Origin: Sphingobacteriia bacterium
GTDB lineage: Bacteria; Bacteroidota; Bacteroidia; Chitinophagales; Chitinophagaceae
Reading direction: 5' to 3'
Assembly (NCBI GenBank): GCA_947456855.1
Contig: CANGTR010000005.1
Span: 1 to 64,000 of the forward strand
Length of the DNA stretch: 64,000 nt
Shown here in pieces: positions 1-8,486 of this stretch (positions are counted from its first letter, which is position 1; each line of letters starts with the position of its first letter). Position numbers and translations under genes: made by a program. The notes under the pieces are model-generated. The model was given only the letters and a program-made list of their open reading frames with translations. It ran no database searches and was not told the origin of the DNA.

Positions 1-45
1 GCAACAGGTTGGGCCAAAGCAGTTGGCGCGGCAATGAGTTATTAA
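1..45 (+). CDS. glpK: C-terminal end of a probable glycerol kinase (partial)
   Basis: Only the last 14 codons and a TAA stop of a gene entering from the left edge are present (peptide ATGWAKAVGAAMSY). A GW-x-KAV pattern close to the end is common at the C-terminus of glycerol kinases. The next two genes on the same strand are glycerol-3-phosphate dehydrogenase and a glycerol facilitator, so a glpK tail is the natural reading. The fragment is too short to prove it. The following gene starts 13 bases later, consistent with one operon. Confidence 0.5.
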   Translation, partial: ATGWAKAVGAAMSY

Positions 46-58
46 TAATGAGTTTTGA

Positions 59-1579
59 ATGAACAGAGATGCTATGCTTGCTCAATTAAAAGAGCAACAA
101 ATATTTGATATCGTAATTATTGGTGGAGGTGCCACTGGTCTGGGAGCGGCTGTTGATGCAGCTTCGCGGGGTTATCGCACGCTATTGATTGAACAATACG
201 ATTTTGGCAAAGGCACTTCTAGCAGGTCTACTAAATTGGTGCATGGTGGTGTGAGGTATTTAGCGCAGGGAAATATTAAATTGGTAAAAGAAGCGTTGCG
301 AGAAAGAGGATGGTTACTAAAAAATGCACCACATCTTACAAGTGTTCAACCATTTATTGTTCCAGTATTTAGTTGGTGGGAGAAAATATATTATAGTGTT
401 GGATTGAAAATGTACGATCTTTTAGCTGGCAAATTAAGTTTAGGAAACACGCTTATTCTTAATAAAAAAGAAACCCTTGCATATCTGCCATCCATCAATC
501 CTCAAAAACTGGTTGGTGGTATTCTGTATTATGATGGTCAGTTTAATGATAGTGCTTTATGTACTTCTTTAGCAATAACCGCTGCTAAACATGGTGCGGT
601 AATCTTGAATTATGTTAAAGCAACTGGATTTATTAAGGAGAAAGAAATAATCACCGGTGTTGAATTAGAAGATACACTGGCCAATGATCAATATGCTGTA
701 AAAGCAAAATCTGTTATCAATGCTACCGGCGTTTTTACCGATGCTATTCTACATATGGATCAACCCACCCACGAACTGTTGGTAACTCCTTCTCAAGGAA
801 TTCATTTAGTAATAGACGCATCTCATTTTAAAGGAAATCATGCCATGATGATTCCTAAAACAGATGATGGTCGTGTGTTGTTTGCAGTTCCATGGCAGCA
901 TAAAATTGTAGTGGGAACAACCGATACGCCAATTCATGTTATTGATATAGAACCAAAGCCACTTGCCGAAGAGATCGAATTTGTTATAGAACATTTCAAT
1001 CGGTATACCAATGCATCAATAACTCGGCAAGATGTTAAAACTGTTTTCGTTGGTCTCCGCCCACTGGTAAAATCCAACAATATTGGCTCTACTGCTTTGC
1101 TTTCTAGAGATCATACGTTGGTGGTATCGCCTAGTAGGTTAGTGACTATTACTGGGGGCAAGTGGACAACATATAGAAAAATGGGGCAAGATGCAGTGGA
1201 TAACGCCATTTTTGTTTCTAAACAAACGCATAAAAATGCTTGCAGAACACAAACACTTGCCATTGGAAATGAATTAGAAAAGCAAAGGGCTATTGAATCA
1301 ATCATTAAAGATTGCCCAGCATTAGCTGAACTGTTGCACCCGCAATATCCTTATATAAAAGCAGAAGTTGTGTATGCAACTCGATATGAGATGGCTATTA
1401 CCGTAGAAGATTTTTTAGCCAGAAGAATTCGATTGCTTTTTTTAGATGCAAAAGCAGCCATTGAGATGATTGATCTGGTAGCAGTATTGATGGCAAATGA
1501 ACTTCATAAAGACAGCAATTGGGTGCTGTCTCAAAAACATTCTTTCGAAACACTTGCACAGCAATATTTACTAACGTAA
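59..1579 (+). CDS. glpD: FAD-dependent glycerol-3-phosphate dehydrogenase
   Basis: Oxidises sn-glycerol 3-phosphate to dihydroxyacetone phosphate at the cytoplasmic face of the membrane and passes electrons to menaquinone. The 506-residue length fits the aerobic GlpD family. The N-terminal dinucleotide fold is visible (VIIGGGATGLG, residues about 19-29), followed by the family block GTSSRSTKLVHGGVRYL at about 52-68. A second family block (TGGKWTTYRKM) lies near residue 365. The C-terminal 120 residues match the helical DAO_C region. It sits between the glpK tail and glpF and is probably co-transcribed with both. The start ATG has no competing upstream in-frame codon. Confidence 0.95.
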   Translation: MNRDAMLAQLKEQQIFDIVIIGGGATGLGAAVDAASRGYRTLLIEQYDFGKGTSSRSTKLVHGGVRYLAQGNIKLVKEALRERGWLLKNAPHLTSVQPFIVPVFSWWEKIYYSVGLKMYDLLAGKLSLGNTLILNKKETLAYLPSINPQKLVGGILYYDGQFNDSALCTSLAITAAKHGAVILNYVKATGFIKEKEIITGVELEDTLANDQYAVKAKSVINATGVFTDAILHMDQPTHELLVTPSQGIHLVIDASHFKGNHAMMIPKTDDGRVLFAVPWQHKIVVGTTDTPIHVIDIEPKPLAEEIEFVIEHFNRYTNASITRQDVKTVFVGLRPLVKSNNIGSTALLSRDHTLVVSPSRLVTITGGKWTTYRKMGQDAVDNAIFVSKQTHKNACRTQTLAIGNELEKQRAIESIIKDCPALAELLHPQYPYIKAEVVYATRYEMAITVEDFLARRIRLLFLDAKAAIEMIDLVAVLMANELHKDSNWVLSQKHSFETLAQQYLLT

Positions 1580-1612
1580 ATTAGAGAAAGATTGAACCTT
1601 TAAATTGTTTGT

Positions 1613-2326
1613 ATGAATGTTTATGTAGCAGAAATACTCGGCACAGCTCTTGTAATTACTTTGGGAAATGGAGTTGTAGCCAATGTGATATTGCATAAAA
1701 CCAAAGGGAATAATGGCGGCTTAATAGCTATTACATTGGGTTGGGCAATGGCAGTTTTTGTTGGCGTACTTGCATCGGCAAATATAAGTGGCGCTCATTT
1801 GAATCCTGCAGTAACAGTGGGTTTGGCTGTTATTGGAAAATTTGAATGGTTGCTGGTGCCAGGATATATACTCTCGCAATTGATTGGATCTATGATTGGT
1901 GCATTGTTGGTTTGGATTATTTATCGCCAACATTTTGATGAAACAAAAGATGCTGCTATTAATTTGGCAGTTTTTAGCACCGCGCCTTCTATTCGCAATG
2001 CACAACACAATTTTACTGCAGAGTTTTTGGCCACATTTATTTTCATGCTAACTATTTTGTTGATCACCAAATCTTCCAATAGCTTGGGCTCACTTGATGC
2101 TTTGCCAGTTGCGTTGGTAGTATTGGGCGTAGGTTTAGGCTTAGGAGGTCCAACCGGTTATGCCATTAATCCGGTAAGAGATTTAGGCCCAAGAATCATG
2201 CACAGTATTTTGCCCATAAAGCATAAAGGAACTAGCGATTGGCAATACAGTTGGGTGCCTGTATTTGCTCCTTTGGCTGGAGCGATTACTGCAGCAGTTT
2301 TTTATCAACTATTGCTCACTTCATAA
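1613..2326 (+). CDS. glpF: Glycerol facilitator / aquaglyceroporin (MIP family)
   Basis: Inner-membrane channel for glycerol entry, feeding GlpK and GlpD. The 237 residues contain six hydrophobic segments and the two half-helix loops of the MIP family. The first loop has the normal SGAHLNPAV (NPA at residues 64-66). The second reads GYAINPVRDLGPR, so the canonical NPA is NPV at 186-188, followed by the Arg-Asp pair typical of glycerol-conducting members. It lies 33 bases after glpD in the same direction and overlaps the convergent downstream gene by 11 bases. The family assignment is firm. Glycerol as substrate is inferred from the Asp after the second motif and from the operon. Confidence 0.92.
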   Translation: MNVYVAEILGTALVITLGNGVVANVILHKTKGNNGGLIAITLGWAMAVFVGVLASANISGAHLNPAVTVGLAVIGKFEWLLVPGYILSQLIGSMIGALLVWIIYRQHFDETKDAAINLAVFSTAPSIRNAQHNFTAEFLATFIFMLTILLITKSSNSLGSLDALPVALVVLGVGLGLGGPTGYAINPVRDLGPRIMHSILPIKHKGTSDWQYSWVPVFAPLAGAITAAVFYQLLLTS

Positions 2327-3380
2327 AGGGTAGTTTAAAACCACTTGTAATTGTTCTAGGTTTTTTTATTACCATAGAAGGTTTTTGAAATTCGGTGTAA
2401 TACATTTTAAGCAGTATGAAAAAATAAGAAATTAGCAAGGGCCCAAAAATCAGTCCTGTAATGCCAAAATATTTTAATCCCATTATTACACCTAATACTG
2501 TTACAATAGGATGCACGTCTGCCATTTTTTTGGCAAGCACAAATCGGATGATATTATCAATTGTTCCTAAAAATAGAAAGCCCCAAAGCAAAACCGCCAT
2601 ACCCTGCCAGTGTTGTCCGTTGGCCAATTGATAAATGGCAATAGGTACCCAAATTAATCCGGTTCCTACAATTGGAATAATTGAAGCAAATCCTGTTAAT
2701 ACAGCCCAAAAACCAGCTTCGGGCACACCTGTAACTAAAAATGCCAAATAGGCAAATAATCCTTGAGCTACTGCAATTAATGGAACCCCCAAGGCATTGC
2801 TTACGGTTTGTGCTTTTAGCTCGGCTCCAAAAACTTTTATTTTTTCACTTTTGAATGGCAGGTACAATAAAATAGCCGCTTCCATTCTATTTATATTCAT
2901 AATCATGAAGTATAAAAAGAAATACATCATTGCTATAGAACTCAATAAGCTCAACCCCTGACCTAATAAAGAAGAAACAAAATCGGTTAATAAAGTTTGT
3001 ACCTGTGCAAGATTTTTTTCTGATAAAATAGTAAAGTGAAATTGCTCCCTGATTTCAACATCCAAATGTTTGAGTGGATCAAAAATTTGATTGGTATTTT
3101 GGGATACCAACAACGCTTTTTTGTACAACATAGATGCCATGAATGAAATTGGCATCAGGATAATAAAAAAAGAAACAATAATGATTAAGGTTGCCGCAGC
3201 ACCTTTACTCCATTTTTTTTTCTTAATCAACCAATTAACAGGCTGCTTGCTCAATACATAAAACATGGTAGCAGCAAGAAATGCTGTGGTGAATGCAGAA
3301 AGACTGTACAGTAGAAAAGCGCCTATGATTAATATGATAAGCAGAAATATATATCGATTTATTTTATTTTCTTGTACCAT
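2316..3380 (-). CDS. AI-2E family (PerM/TqsA-like) membrane permease
   Basis: Polytopic inner-membrane protein of the AI-2E transporter superfamily, whose members include TqsA and PerM and some Na+/H+ antiporter-like proteins. The substrate is unknown here. The N-terminal pair of membrane helices, the soluble middle section and the C-terminal glycine-rich helical block (SIIPIVGTGLIWVPIAIY, then GVIMGLKYFGITGLIFGPLL) are family hallmarks. I place the start at ATG 3380 (354 residues). The longer frame needs a TTG at 3398 and adds six uninformative residues. It converges on glpF with overlapping 3' ends and is divergent from the YtxH gene, 29 bases between starts, so the two probably share a promoter region. 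Confidence 0.85.
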   Translation of the reverse strand: MVQENKINRYIFLLIILIIGAFLLYSLSAFTTAFLAATMFYVLSKQPVNWLIKKKKWSKGAAATLIIIVSFFIILMPISFMASMLYKKALLVSQNTNQIFDPLKHLDVEIREQFHFTILSEKNLAQVQTLLTDFVSSLLGQGLSLLSSIAMMYFFLYFMIMNINRMEAAILLYLPFKSEKIKVFGAELKAQTVSNALGVPLIAVAQGLFAYLAFLVTGVPEAGFWAVLTGFASIIPIVGTGLIWVPIAIYQLANGQHWQGMAVLLWGFLFLGTIDNIIRFVLAKKMADVHPIVTVLGVIMGLKYFGITGLIFGPLLISYFFILLKMYYTEFQKPSMVIKKPRTITSGFKLPFMK

Positions 3381-3409
3381 TTTCGTAGCTTGTAACAAAT
3401 GTAAAGATT

Positions 3410-3661
3410 ATGAACGATAATCATAAATTCATTGCTGGATTGCTTTTAGGTGCTCTAGCAGGAACAGCTTTGGCATTGTACTTGAATAGCGAAAAAGGCA
3501 AACAGCTGTTAAGCGATATTCAGTTAAATGCAAGTGGTCTAAAATCCGATTTAGATGCAGGAATAGACAAAGTAGATGAATCATTACAAGATATGTTGAA
3601 TAAAGCTAGAAATTTGGTGGCAGAACTTGAGCAAAAATTAGGAGACGAACAAACCGTATAA
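3410..3661 (+). CDS. YtxH-domain small membrane-anchored protein
   Basis: An 83-residue protein with one N-terminal membrane helix (FIAGLLLGALAGTALALYL, about residues 8-26) directly followed by a charged stretch and an amphipathic helix. This is the layout of YtxH (DUF4398-like gas-vesicle/GvpP-related) small proteins, often linked to general or envelope stress in Firmicutes and Bacteroidota. The biochemical role is unknown. It is the first gene of a three-gene cassette: the next gene starts one base after its stop and the third overlaps the second. The cassette layout suggests the three proteins work at the membrane together. Confidence 0.8.
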   Translation: MNDNHKFIAGLLLGALAGTALALYLNSEKGKQLLSDIQLNASGLKSDLDAGIDKVDESLQDMLNKARNLVAELEQKLGDEQTV

Positions 3662-3662
3662 T

Positions 3663-4010
3663 ATGGCAGACTCAAATCAATTTTTCAGTGAAACCAAAAA
3701 AGAGATCGAAAGTTACTTAGAGAACAGGGCGCTTCTTTTGAAAATGCAAGTAATTGATAAAACGGCTCGTTTGGGAGCTAAACTAGTACTTGGTATGACG
3801 CTTGGTGTTTTAGGGTTTTGCTTGGTCTTCTTTTTAAGTGTATTGGCTGGTTATTTTTTCGCCGACCTAACAGGAAGCTTGTACATTGGGTTCGGAATTG
3901 TTGTATTTGGATATTTTTTATTAATTCTATTGATTTATTGGAATCGAAAATCAATAGGCAACAGCATTGCTAATACAATCATTCAAATTTTATTCGATAA
4001 AGATGAATAA
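3663..4010 (+). CDS. Phage-holin-family (holin-X type) membrane protein
   Basis: A 115-residue protein with an N-terminal amphipathic helical region (residues 1-45), two membrane helices (about 46-72 and 76-98) and a short charged tail. This matches the phage holin 3_6 / putative actinobacterial holin-X family, which in Bacteroidota is mostly chromosomal and not part of prophages. No lysin, tail or packaging genes are nearby, so a lytic role is not supported. It starts one base after the YtxH stop and its last codons overlap the next start (ATGAATAA). It is likely a membrane-stress or membrane-shape factor, by inference only. Confidence 0.75.
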   Translation: MADSNQFFSETKKEIESYLENRALLLKMQVIDKTARLGAKLVLGMTLGVLGFCLVFFLSVLAGYFFADLTGSLYIGFGIVVFGYFLLILLIYWNRKSIGNSIANTIIQILFDKDE

Positions 4011-4269
4011 GCATCCATTACCCAATATTCAGTCTAAGGAATCCCTTCAATTGGCCATAGAATTGCTTAAAGAAAGGATTGATTTGCAAGAAAAAGCAAT
4101 AGTAAATAGGGTTCATCAATTGCCTTCCGAACTCTTTAAATCGGCATCTGGGGCCATTCTTCCGGCAATAATCAACCAAACTTCTGTGTCCGGAATATGG
4201 AATTTGATGAAGTTGGTGCCCGTTGTTCAGTCCTTGTTTTCATTGTTTAGAAAAAAAAGGCAAGATTAG
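4003..4269 (+). CDS. Small conserved-looking protein of the YtxH/holin cassette
   Basis: I do not recognise this 88-residue protein. I use ATG 4003, which overlaps the stop of the holin-like gene by 8 bases (translational coupling). A longer frame from 3967 lies inside that gene and is unlikely. The N-terminal half is predicted helical and charged (LQLAIELLKERIDLQEKAI). The C-terminal half carries a moderately hydrophobic section (SGAILPAIINQTSVSGIW) and ends in a basic tail FRKKRQD. Position and coupling suggest it functions with the two membrane proteins before it. Confidence 0.65.
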   Translation: MNKHPLPNIQSKESLQLAIELLKERIDLQEKAIVNRVHQLPSELFKSASGAILPAIINQTSVSGIWNLMKLVPVVQSLFSLFRKKRQD

Positions 4270-4281
4270 CCTCCTTTTTTT
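4257..4281 (+). terminator. Weak candidate terminator after the YtxH cassette
   Basis: A short AGGC/GCCT hairpin overlaps the stop codon of the preceding gene and is followed by seven T residues. Adenines before the stem could extend pairing into the T tract. The stem is short, so this is tentative. Confidence 0.35.
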
Positions 4282-4294
4282 AGCTCCATCCCCT

Positions 4295-4302
4295 TACCTT
4301 TG
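4295..4302 (+). promoter_or_regulatory. Bacteroidota -7 promoter element upstream of atpD
   Basis: TACCTTTG followed by CC matches the Bacteroidota -7 consensus TAnnTTTG exactly and lies 59 bases before the atpD start, giving a leader of roughly 50 bases. I do not see a TTTG at the -33 position, so the call rests on the -7 box and its position between operons. Confidence 0.5.
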
Positions 4303-4340
4303 CCGCCAAAACGGGACCTTTTGGGTCTAGTACATTTTAA

Positions 4341-5867
<1,527 letters not shown>

Positions 5868-5870
5868 TTT

Positions 5871-6122
5871 ATGATTCTAGAAATATTAACACCTGAAAAA
5901 AAATTGTACAGTGGCGAAGTATATGGTGTGCAATTACCAGGAACAAGCGGTTTATTTGAAGTATTAGACAAGCATGCTCCAATGGTAAGTGCTTTGGGGA
6001 AAGGAAATGTAAAAATTCTGGTTGATAAAAAAGAAACCAGCTCTTATACTATCCAAAGTGGTTTTGTGGAAGTACTCAATAACAAAGCTACTGTATTGGT
6101 GGAAGGTGCAACCGAATTATAA
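5871..6122 (+). CDS. atpC: F1Fo ATP synthase subunit epsilon (short form)
   Basis: Rotor-stalk subunit that couples the gamma subunit to the c-ring. At 83 residues it contains only the N-terminal beta-sandwich domain (ILTPEKKLYSGEVYGVQLPG, GLFEVLDKHAPMVSALGKG). The C-terminal two-helix domain that lets epsilon inhibit ATP hydrolysis in E. coli and Bacillus (total about 130-140 residues) is absent. The gene ends cleanly before a terminator, so this is a naturally short form and not a frameshift. It is co-transcribed with atpD. The lack of the regulatory helices implies another means of controlling ATPase activity. Confidence 0.93.
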   Translation: MILEILTPEKKLYSGEVYGVQLPGTSGLFEVLDKHAPMVSALGKGNVKILVDKKETSSYTIQSGFVEVLNNKATVLVEGATEL

Positions 6123-6145
6123 TTGCTGAATTTTTATATAGTTAG

Positions 6146-6174
6146 ACGGCTCCGAATTTCGGGGCCGTTTTTTT
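6146..6174 (+). terminator. Rho-independent terminator of atpD-atpC
   Basis: A 10-bp stem (ACGGCTCCGA at 6146-6155 with TCGGGGCCGT at 6159-6168, one G-T pair) has a 3-base loop and is followed by a run of T residues. It starts 24 bases after the atpC stop. Confidence 0.9.
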
Positions 6175-6282
6175 ATGTATATACCCTTTAGCAAACTACC
6201 GTTTAGAAACGATGAAAATTGGGTACTAACGACCTTGCTTTTACGCTTTAGCTTTTATTCCTTCGTATTGTTCGAATAAAAT

Positions 6283-6296
6283 CTTGTTGCAACAAG
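6283..6296. promoter_or_regulatory. 14-bp perfect palindrome upstream of the lipoprotein gene
   Basis: CTTGTTGCAACAAG is its own reverse complement and lies 56 bases before the start at 6352. Just upstream, TTTATTC and GAATAAA form a second small inverted repeat. Either may bind a dimeric regulator, but no regulator gene is adjacent. The rest of the 229-base gap between atpC and 6352 holds only the terminator already listed. Confidence 0.3.
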
Positions 6297-6351
6297 TCGA
6301 AGTATCCTGATGTCGAATATTTAAGTTCAGGGCTGTTTTAAATTTTAATCT

Positions 6352-7197
6352 ATGAAAACTTCAATAAAATCCATCATGGCTATTGCCTTGAATTTAATGG
6401 TGCTCTTCTCTTGTAAAAAAGCGGATCAAATACAACCTGTAGATCAGCTACAATTAGTAAATAATCAGGAGTTCAGAAGATATGTGGCGAATGATATGTA
6501 CTTAATTATTCAAAATACACTTCAAAATGTAAGTAATTTGAATAAAAAGCAAACACTACAATTTAAGGAAGCATTGAAATCTGCAAATGAAGCAAACTTA
6601 CCTGTTGTTTTTGCTCAGCATAATTTGAGCTATTCATCTTTTCAAGCATTTCATTTAAAAAGACATATTAATAAGGTAAAAATTTTACACGCTTTGCCTG
6701 AGATATCCAAACTTCCGGAAAATGAAATCAATCAGCTATTCAAATCGGCATATGAAATCATTTCCAGTAAAGTGATCAACCAAATAATGACACAATCAGC
6801 CATGAATAAATCGGCAAAAATGTCAAAAACCTTGAATACACCCAAAAGTTTAGGTATAAATACGCATTCTTCGAATGGGGATTTCATGTATTTTAGTTCT
6901 GAAGATGATCAGCCAATGAGCGAAGAAGCTGCCATTGAGCTAATGAATGGATTAGTTCAATCATATGCAGAGGCACATGATATTACTGTTGTTGAAGCTA
7001 TGAATTGCTTGAAACAAGCAGTGGGCTGGGGTTCTGTTACTATGGTGGGAATTGTAGGATGGTCCAAGGGAATTGCCGGGCATGCCATTCAAGAAGCTGT
7101 AATAACCGCAACTAGATTTGCAATGCGATATATTGGATGGATTGGTTTGGCAGTTACTATGTATACATTAACTTCTTGTTTATTAGAGGCTTTTTAA
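6352..7197 (+). CDS. Unrecognised lipoprotein with hydrophobic C-terminal region
   Basis: I do not recognise the family. The first 20 residues form a lipoprotein signal ending LMVLFSC, so Cys21 would be lipidated and the protein anchored in the envelope. Residues 30-160 are helical and polar. A Ser/Asp/Glu-rich segment follows (SSNGDFMYFSSEDDQPMSEE, about 173-192). The last 60 residues (222-281) become glycine-rich and hydrophobic with two candidate membrane-active stretches (VTMVGIVGWSKGIAGHAI and IGWIGLAVTMYTLTSCLL). A small polytopic protein starts 17 bases downstream, so the two form a likely two-gene unit. Membrane-active C-terminus plus membrane partner could mean a toxin/immunity-like pair, but this is speculation. 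Base composition resembles the neighbours. Confidence 0.7.
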   Translation: MKTSIKSIMAIALNLMVLFSCKKADQIQPVDQLQLVNNQEFRRYVANDMYLIIQNTLQNVSNLNKKQTLQFKEALKSANEANLPVVFAQHNLSYSSFQAFHLKRHINKVKILHALPEISKLPENEINQLFKSAYEIISSKVINQIMTQSAMNKSAKMSKTLNTPKSLGINTHSSNGDFMYFSSEDDQPMSEEAAIELMNGLVQSYAEAHDITVVEAMNCLKQAVGWGSVTMVGIVGWSKGIAGHAIQEAVITATRFAMRYIGWIGLAVTMYTLTSCLLEAF

Positions 7198-7214
7198 ACT
7201 GAACTTTTAATATT

Positions 7215-7751
7215 ATGAAAAAGGTACAGATTTGGATTAATATCCTAATAATGCATGGTATTGTTTTTAATCTAGTTATTGCGCCAGTTTTGGTTGTTAT
7301 AACAATGATGAAAAACCAAGATATTTTCACTTATAATGAATGGGTTTATTCAATAGGAATCAATATTTTTTTCTGGCAATTATTAAGCATAAAGATTCGG
7401 GAAAATAAAATTGCTATGAATAGAATTAACCTTTTCTCGGAAGTCAAAAAAAATCCAATGCTGCATTGGATCCATAATAGAATTTATACCATTTATCGGC
7501 TGCTTAGTCCTAGTATGAATAATTTCATCATATCAGGAGCAGTTTTTTGCAGCTTTGCTTTTATTGTTTTGTATTTAATTATAACGAAGAATAGTGTATT
7601 ATTTATAATTGTTGAGTGGGTAGTTTTTTTACAATGTTGGAGAATTTTATTTATTTATGCTGATTATTTATCCAATCAAAAGCAATCTGTAAATGCAAAT
7701 AAAACATATACCTTCTGGATATCAGATGTATTTTTTAGTAAAACAATATAG
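7215..7751 (+). CDS. Unrecognised polytopic membrane protein paired with the lipoprotein
   Basis: A 178-residue protein with about four hydrophobic segments (about residues 8-32, 44-62, 100-123 and 126-148) joined by a basic loop (EVKKNPMLHWIHNRIYTIYR) that should face the cytoplasm. I do not recognise a family. It starts 17 bases after the lipoprotein gene and ends just before a very strong palindromic terminator, so the two genes form one transcription unit. No nucleotide-binding or catalytic motif is visible. Confidence 0.65.
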   Translation: MKKVQIWINILIMHGIVFNLVIAPVLVVITMMKNQDIFTYNEWVYSIGINIFFWQLLSIKIRENKIAMNRINLFSEVKKNPMLHWIHNRIYTIYRLLSPSMNNFIISGAVFCSFAFIVLYLIITKNSVLFIIVEWVVFLQCWRILFIYADYLSNQKQSVNANKTYTFWISDVFFSKTI

Positions 7752-7769
7752 AAGCATTACAATTCAATC

Positions 7770-7813
7770 AACAAGAAATAAATCAGCATATGCTGATTTA
7801 TTTCTTGTTTTTA
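7770..7813. terminator. 40-base perfect palindrome acting as bidirectional terminator
   Basis: Two 20-base arms (7770-7789 and 7790-7809) are exact reverse complements with no spacer, centred on GCATATGC and followed by a T-rich run on the plus strand. It lies between convergent genes ending at 7751 and 7838. Folded, it gives an 18-bp stem with a minimal loop. Termination is the simplest role, though perfect palindromes of this length can also be protein targets. Confidence 0.8.
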
Positions 7814-7837
7814 TAAACAATGATTGAAGCAACTAAT

Positions 7838-8386
7838 TTAATTCAATTGAGGATCACTTGGGTAATTACTCATTTGTGCATATTCTCCTCCAAGGGTATG
7901 TAAATTTTTTTTCCAAATCATTTCATCTTTCGGTAAAAAAATTAATGAAGGTTTTGCTGGTGCTATGATCCAACTTTTGCTTTCATATTCTTCTGATAAT
8001 TGCCCATTGCTCCAACCACTATATCCAACAAAAAAGCGAATATCATTAGTAGATAATCTACCATCTCTTAATAATTGGATGATGGTTTTAAAATGACCTC
8101 CCCAATAAATACCTTTTGCTACTTCTACACTCTCCGGAATGAGAAGGGGGTGTTGATGAATAAAGTGCAATGTATTTTGCTGCACAGGCCCCCCATCGTA
8201 TACAATGATGTCTAAATCAAAGGCCATCTCTACCAAATCGCTTAATACATGAGTACTTTTTTTATTCAATACAAGACCAAAACTACCGTCTGTATTGTGT
8301 TCGCAGAGTAAAATAACCGAGCGTGCAAAATTTGGGTCCTTTAAAAAAGGATCAGACAACAGTAATATACCTTGATTCAGTTCCAT
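7838..8386 (-). CDS. YqgE/AlgH family protein (DUF179)
   Basis: Cytoplasmic protein of the widely conserved YqgE/AlgH family, whose molecular function is still not established; AlgH affects alginate regulation in Pseudomonas. The family start motif is clear (GILLLSDPFLKDPNFARSVILLCEHN), as is the GLVLNK block and the GPVQ/GYSGWSNGQLSEE region. I set the start at ATG 8386 (182 residues), which begins immediately before the conserved block. The longer frame to 8467 adds 27 hydrophobic residues that homologues do not have and would overlap the promoter of the divergent kinase gene. Confidence 0.9.
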   Translation of the reverse strand: MELNQGILLLSDPFLKDPNFARSVILLCEHNTDGSFGLVLNKKSTHVLSDLVEMAFDLDIIVYDGGPVQQNTLHFIHQHPLLIPESVEVAKGIYWGGHFKTIIQLLRDGRLSTNDIRFFVGYSGWSNGQLSEEYESKSWIIAPAKPSLIFLPKDEMIWKKNLHTLGGEYAQMSNYPSDPQLN

Positions 8387-8472
8387 TTGACAACTAAAAG
8401 ATAAATAAAAGTATTTATTTGTTAAAAAAAAGCTTTCCAGTAATAAGAAACTCAAAAAGACTACCAAAAAAG

Positions 8473-8480
8473 TATATTTG
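8473..8480 (+). promoter_or_regulatory. -7 promoter element placed for a leaderless sensor-kinase mRNA
   Basis: TATATTTG matches TAnnTTTG exactly and ends 6 bases before the ATG at 8487. With the usual 5-7 base distance to the start site, transcription would begin at or next to the A of the ATG. No TTTG is present at -33, which lowers confidence. Confidence 0.4.
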
Positions 8481-8486
8481 TGCCTG

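Noticed and set aside
3663-4010. Holin-family gene as a sign of a prophage
   Set aside because: No other phage gene is near, and this family is common in Bacteroidota chromosomes next to YtxH genes.
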